DNA from: Armatimonadota bacterium
Lineage (GTDB): Bacteria; Armatimonadota; Armatimonadia; Armatimonadales; Armatimonadaceae
Direction of reading: 5' to 3'
Assembly (NCBI GenBank): GCA_014379275.1
Contig: JACMMA010000528.1
Coordinates: 1-7,098 of the forward strand
Length of the DNA: 7,098 bases
The notes below the pieces were generated by a model. That model worked only from the letters and a program-made list of their open reading frames with translations, made no database searches and was not told the DNA's origin. Shown here one piece after another: positions 5,044 through 7,098 of the stretch (position 1 is its first letter; each line of letters starts with the position of its first letter). The translations under genes were made by a program, and so were the position numbers.

Positions 5044-6027
5044 ATGGCTACATACAAGCGGTGCTGCGCATGCGATTACTGGGTAACGGCGGGGGATAAA
5101 CGCTGTCCGAATTGTGGTATATCCGACCCACGCACCGACCGATCTGACACATTGACCATGGAAACACCGATGACCGACGGCACGCGCGCCGCGTTCGGGG
5201 GCTTCATCGGTGCGGTGATCGGCGGCTTTCTGATGGACGGCATGGGCGTCGCCGTCGGCGTCGCCGTCGGCGTCAGCCTCGGCGTGCTTCTAGGCGCGGA
5301 CCGCGAATGGGGTCCGGGCGAATTGCCCGCCGCACTGACCCGCACCCGGCATATGGCATCTCTTCGCCACGTCGAGGACACCATCCAGGAACGACTTTCC
5401 GATATTGCCGGTCGGGAGAAGCGGCTCGTCGAAGTCCGCCATAAGATCGAAGCCGAATCGGCGCACATCGGACCGGATCGCATGGGCAAGACGCGTTCCG
5501 CACTGGATTCCGCTTCGGCCATTCTGGCAAGGCAACGCGAGCGGTATCATGCGAAGTTGTGGGAAATCGCGCTGGTGCGCTGGCAGAACGGTCTGGAACC
5601 GCTGGCGAGCGACTGGGACAAACTGACGCACGACGAATGTAACCATCGTTTGCGTCAGTTAGAAGCCGCCCGCGATCGCGGGGAAGCCTTCCTGAAAGAA
5701 TGGGCGGGCGTGGACCTATCCGAAATCCCCGAAGGGCAGCGTTGCGTGGACCGCTTGAAACAAGCCCTCGGCTCCTGCGCCAAACTGCGCGAAGCCTTGA
5801 TAGTACAGCAAGCCGCCCTCGCCGTGAAGGGAATCGCGCCGATGGACGAGGCACTGGTCCCGGCGATGGCCCCGACCAAGTCGCTGGAAAACCTGGACCT
5901 GTTCAACGCGCGCGCCACACTGGGCGAGTTCTCGTCGGCGTTTAGCGAACTCGAAGCCGAGTACTCCCGCCTCAAGAGCGAGGATGAGATCGCCGAGCAA
6001 GCGGTCATGGTACGTCGGATGGGGTAG
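5044..6027 (+). CDS. Unrecognised protein: zinc ribbon, glycine-zipper membrane segment, helical C-terminus
   Basis: I do not recognise this 327-residue protein as a named family. Three parts are visible. The N-terminus carries two Cys pairs, C7-x2-C10 and C21-P-N-C24-G, the layout of a zinc ribbon. Residues 50-84 form a glycine-rich hydrophobic stretch (GGFIGAVIGGFLMDG, then GVAVGVAVGVSLGVLLG), long enough for one long or two short membrane passes and resembling glycine-zipper segments. From about 97 to 327 the sequence is charged and largely helical, with coiled-coil-like runs (108-138, 200-222, 295-320). This suggests a cytoplasmic or scaffold domain. The ATG at 5044 is chosen because AGGA (5031-5034) lies nine nucleotides upstream; an in-frame TTG at 5038 is too close. 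A strong terminator follows, so it is probably its own transcription unit, separate from the PP2C gene. Confidence 0.85.
   Translation: MATYKRCCACDYWVTAGDKRCPNCGISDPRTDRSDTLTMETPMTDGTRAAFGGFIGAVIGGFLMDGMGVAVGVAVGVSLGVLLGADREWGPGELPAALTRTRHMASLRHVEDTIQERLSDIAGREKRLVEVRHKIEAESAHIGPDRMGKTRSALDSASAILARQRERYHAKLWEIALVRWQNGLEPLASDWDKLTHDECNHRLRQLEAARDRGEAFLKEWAGVDLSEIPEGQRCVDRLKQALGSCAKLREALIVQQAALAVKGIAPMDEALVPAMAPTKSLENLDLFNARATLGEFSSAFSELEAEYSRLKSEDEIAEQAVMVRRMG
5245..5280 (+). repeat. Three 12-bp tandem units in the membrane segment
   Basis: GGCGTCGCCGTC occurs twice head to tail (5245-5256, 5257-5268), followed by a diverged third unit, GGCGTCAGCCTC (5269-5280). The units encode GVAV-GVAV-GVSL. 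The length is a multiple of three, so slippage here would lengthen or shorten the hydrophobic segment without a frameshift. Confidence 0.85.
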
Positions 6028-6048
6028 TTACCCCTCGTATTAAAGGAG

Positions 6049-6080
6049 AAGGCAGGCGTAAAGTCTGCCTTTTTTATTTT
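6049..6080 (+). terminator. Intrinsic terminator after the zinc-ribbon protein gene
   Basis: AAGGCAGGC (6049-6057) pairs with GTCTGCCTT (6063-6071), nine base pairs with one G-U, around a GTAAA loop. It is followed by a T-rich run broken by a single A through 6080. It separates the zinc-ribbon protein gene from the PP2C gene. Confidence 0.92.
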
Positions 6081-6153
6081 GAGGCATATTCGTTTACGCG
6101 GCAGACAGAACAGGAGCCTGAAACCAATGGTAGCCTTTTTTCGCGGACGACCC

Positions 6154-6159
6154 TATAAT
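6154..6159 (+). promoter_or_regulatory. Candidate -10 (TATAAT) overlapping the PP2C start
   Basis: A consensus TATAAT includes the AT of the ATG at 6158. Transcription from it would start near 6166-6167, exactly at an in-frame GTG (6167), producing a leaderless mRNA starting at codon 4 of the longer frame. No strong -35 or Shine-Dalgarno sequence is seen. The TATAAT could instead be coincidental and the ATG the true start. Confidence 0.4.
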
Positions 6160-7063
6160 GGAAACTGTGAGCAAAGACGACATTCAATCCGGTCAGGAAT
6201 CTACGGCGGAACTCGACGGCGGTGCTCTTCAGCGCGGATGGGATACGATCGCCGGAACGCAGACTCCCCGTAAAAAAATTATTGCAACCTGGGCGGCCCG
6301 TACCGACATCGGACGGGTGCGCGAAAACAACGAAGACAAGTTCGACTTCTTTGCGCCGGATGATCCCGCGATTCTCGCCCCGCGCGGCAGGTTGTGGGCG
6401 GTGGCGGACGGTATGGGCGGGCACAGTGCGGGACAGGTCGCGTCGGAGGCGGCACTCAAAACGCTGGTCCGTTCCTACTTCAACCCGTCCGACACCGACG
6501 CCGAGGCCGCGCTGAAAACCGCGTTCGCCGACGCCAATGCGCTGATCTTCCGCGCCGCCCAGCGGATGGGCGGACAGAACGGTATGGGTACGACGCTGGT
6601 CGCGCTGGTCGCGATCGAGGACCGCTTCCTGGTCGCACACGTCGGGGATTCGCGGATCTATCGGTACCGCGGCGGCGGCAGGAAGAACGCCGACACAAGC
6701 CAGCTGACCCAACTAACCACAGACCATTCCTGGGTTGAGGAGCAGGTTTCGCGCAAATCGCTGACCCGCGAGCAAGCCGAAGCGTCGCCGTATCGGAACA
6801 TGATCACGCGGTCCGTGGGGGTGGAAGAAAACGTCGTGCCGGATATTACTATCCACGCGGCGGAACCGGGAGACGTATATCTTCTGTGCTCGGACGGACT
6901 CTCCGGCTTCCTCGACGATGAGATTCTGCACCAGAACATGGATAAAACCTCCAACCCGTCGCGCCTCGTTTTAGACTTAATCGACGCGGCGAACGATGCC
7001 GGGGGTAAGGATAATATCACCGCGCTCGTGCTGCGCGTGGACGCAGTGACGGATTCGCCCTAA
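6158..7063 (+). CDS. PP2C-family serine/threonine protein phosphatase
   Basis: This metal-dependent (PPM/PP2C) phosphatase would remove phosphate from Ser/Thr residues, usually opposing a Hanks-type kinase. The 301-residue protein holds all the family motifs in order: ARTDIGRVRENNED (47-60), WAVADGMGGHSAG (80-92), GMGTTLVAL (142-150), VAHVGDSRIYRYR (159-171), LTTDHSW (186-192), YRNMITRSVG (212-221), VYLLCSDGLSGFL (240-252) and GGKDNITALVL (282-292). The metal ligands expected at Glu59/Asp60, Asp84/Gly85, Asp246 and Asp285 are all present. No membrane segment is visible, so it should be a soluble cytoplasmic enzyme. About 40 residues precede the catalytic domain and look disordered. The start is uncertain between ATG 6158 and GTG 6167, neither with a good ribosome site. 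The next gene follows by 12 nt, implying an operon. In many bacteria this enzyme neighbours a protein kinase or FHA-domain gene, which the window does not reach. Confidence 0.96.
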   Translation: METVSKDDIQSGQESTAELDGGALQRGWDTIAGTQTPRKKIIATWAARTDIGRVRENNEDKFDFFAPDDPAILAPRGRLWAVADGMGGHSAGQVASEAALKTLVRSYFNPSDTDAEAALKTAFADANALIFRAAQRMGGQNGMGTTLVALVAIEDRFLVAHVGDSRIYRYRGGGRKNADTSQLTQLTTDHSWVEEQVSRKSLTREQAEASPYRNMITRSVGVEENVVPDITIHAAEPGDVYLLCSDGLSGFLDDEILHQNMDKTSNPSRLVLDLIDAANDAGGKDNITALVLRVDAVTDSP

Positions 7064-7075
7064 AGGACAAACGCC

Positions 7076-7098
7076 ATGACTACGCCCCGCAACGAAAA
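7076..7098 (+). CDS. Start of the next gene in the PP2C operon (partial)
   Basis: An ATG at 7076 opens a frame (MTTPRNE) that runs off the window. AAAGGA (7062-7067), overlapping the PP2C stop codon, lies eight nucleotides upstream, so the start is well supported and probably co-transcribed with the phosphatase. Too little is visible to name the product. Genes in this position are often kinases or FHA-domain proteins, but that is only family knowledge. Confidence 0.65.

Noticed and set aside
6021..6034. Small palindrome over the stop codon of the zinc-ribbon gene
   Set aside because: The stem is short with a tiny loop and no T-run; the real terminator is at 6049-6080.
6074..6712. A 212-codon open frame on the minus strand
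   Set aside because: It is antisense to the PP2C gene with its complete motif set; the translation is Arg-rich with no domain.

Overview
This is a chromosomal window of fairly high G+C with mostly unrelated housekeeping and hypothetical genes. I see no mobile element, CRISPR array, tRNA or rRNA. The organism is probably a free-living, Gram-negative-type (diderm) bacterium. The evidence is a small predicted outer-membrane barrel that ends in phenylalanine, secreted proteins with ordinary signal peptides, an Uma2-family nuclease gene, and a stand-alone NADase-type glycan-binding-domain protein. This mixture is common in phyla such as Armatimonadota, Chloroflexota and cyanobacteria. Armatimonadota is my tentative guess and nothing here proves it.

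Left part (1-2340): an Uma2-family endonuclease-like gene (100-756, +) is followed by a membrane protein with Gly/Met-rich and GGGD(F/L)-repeat stretches (876-1655, +). This converges with a secreted protein carrying an NADase-type glycan-binding (discoidin-like) domain (1696-2340, -). The two convergent genes end inside one shared inverted repeat that contains both stop codons.

Middle (2433-4227): ahcY, S-adenosylhomocysteine hydrolase (2483-3934, -), is the best-identified gene. Its leader contains a convincing SAH riboswitch (3985-4041, -), followed by a strong intrinsic terminator whose lower stem overlaps the riboswitch pseudoknot strand. This explains how SAH could turn on the enzyme that removes it. 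A putative extended -10 promoter sits just upstream of the aptamer. Downstream of ahcY is a 19-bp perfect hairpin.

Right part (4228-7098): a predicted small outer-membrane beta-barrel protein (4228-4863, +) has a terminator-like hairpin in its upstream region. Next comes an unrecognised protein with an N-terminal zinc ribbon, a glycine-zipper membrane segment and a long helical C-terminus (5044-6027, +), closed by a clear intrinsic terminator. The last complete gene is a PP2C-family Ser/Thr phosphatase with all its motifs (6158-7063, +), followed after 12 nt by the start of another gene that runs off the window. The PP2C and Uma2 genes lack a clear Shine-Dalgarno sequence and have -10-like hexamers 6-7 nt before a start codon, which suggests leaderless mRNAs. 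ahcY and the gene at 1696-2340 have textbook Shine-Dalgarno sites.

I did not find a clearly new multi-gene system. The points most worth a second look are the overlap between the SAH riboswitch and the terminator, the zinc-ribbon/glycine-zipper protein, the candidate leader attenuator, and the possible leaderless starts.
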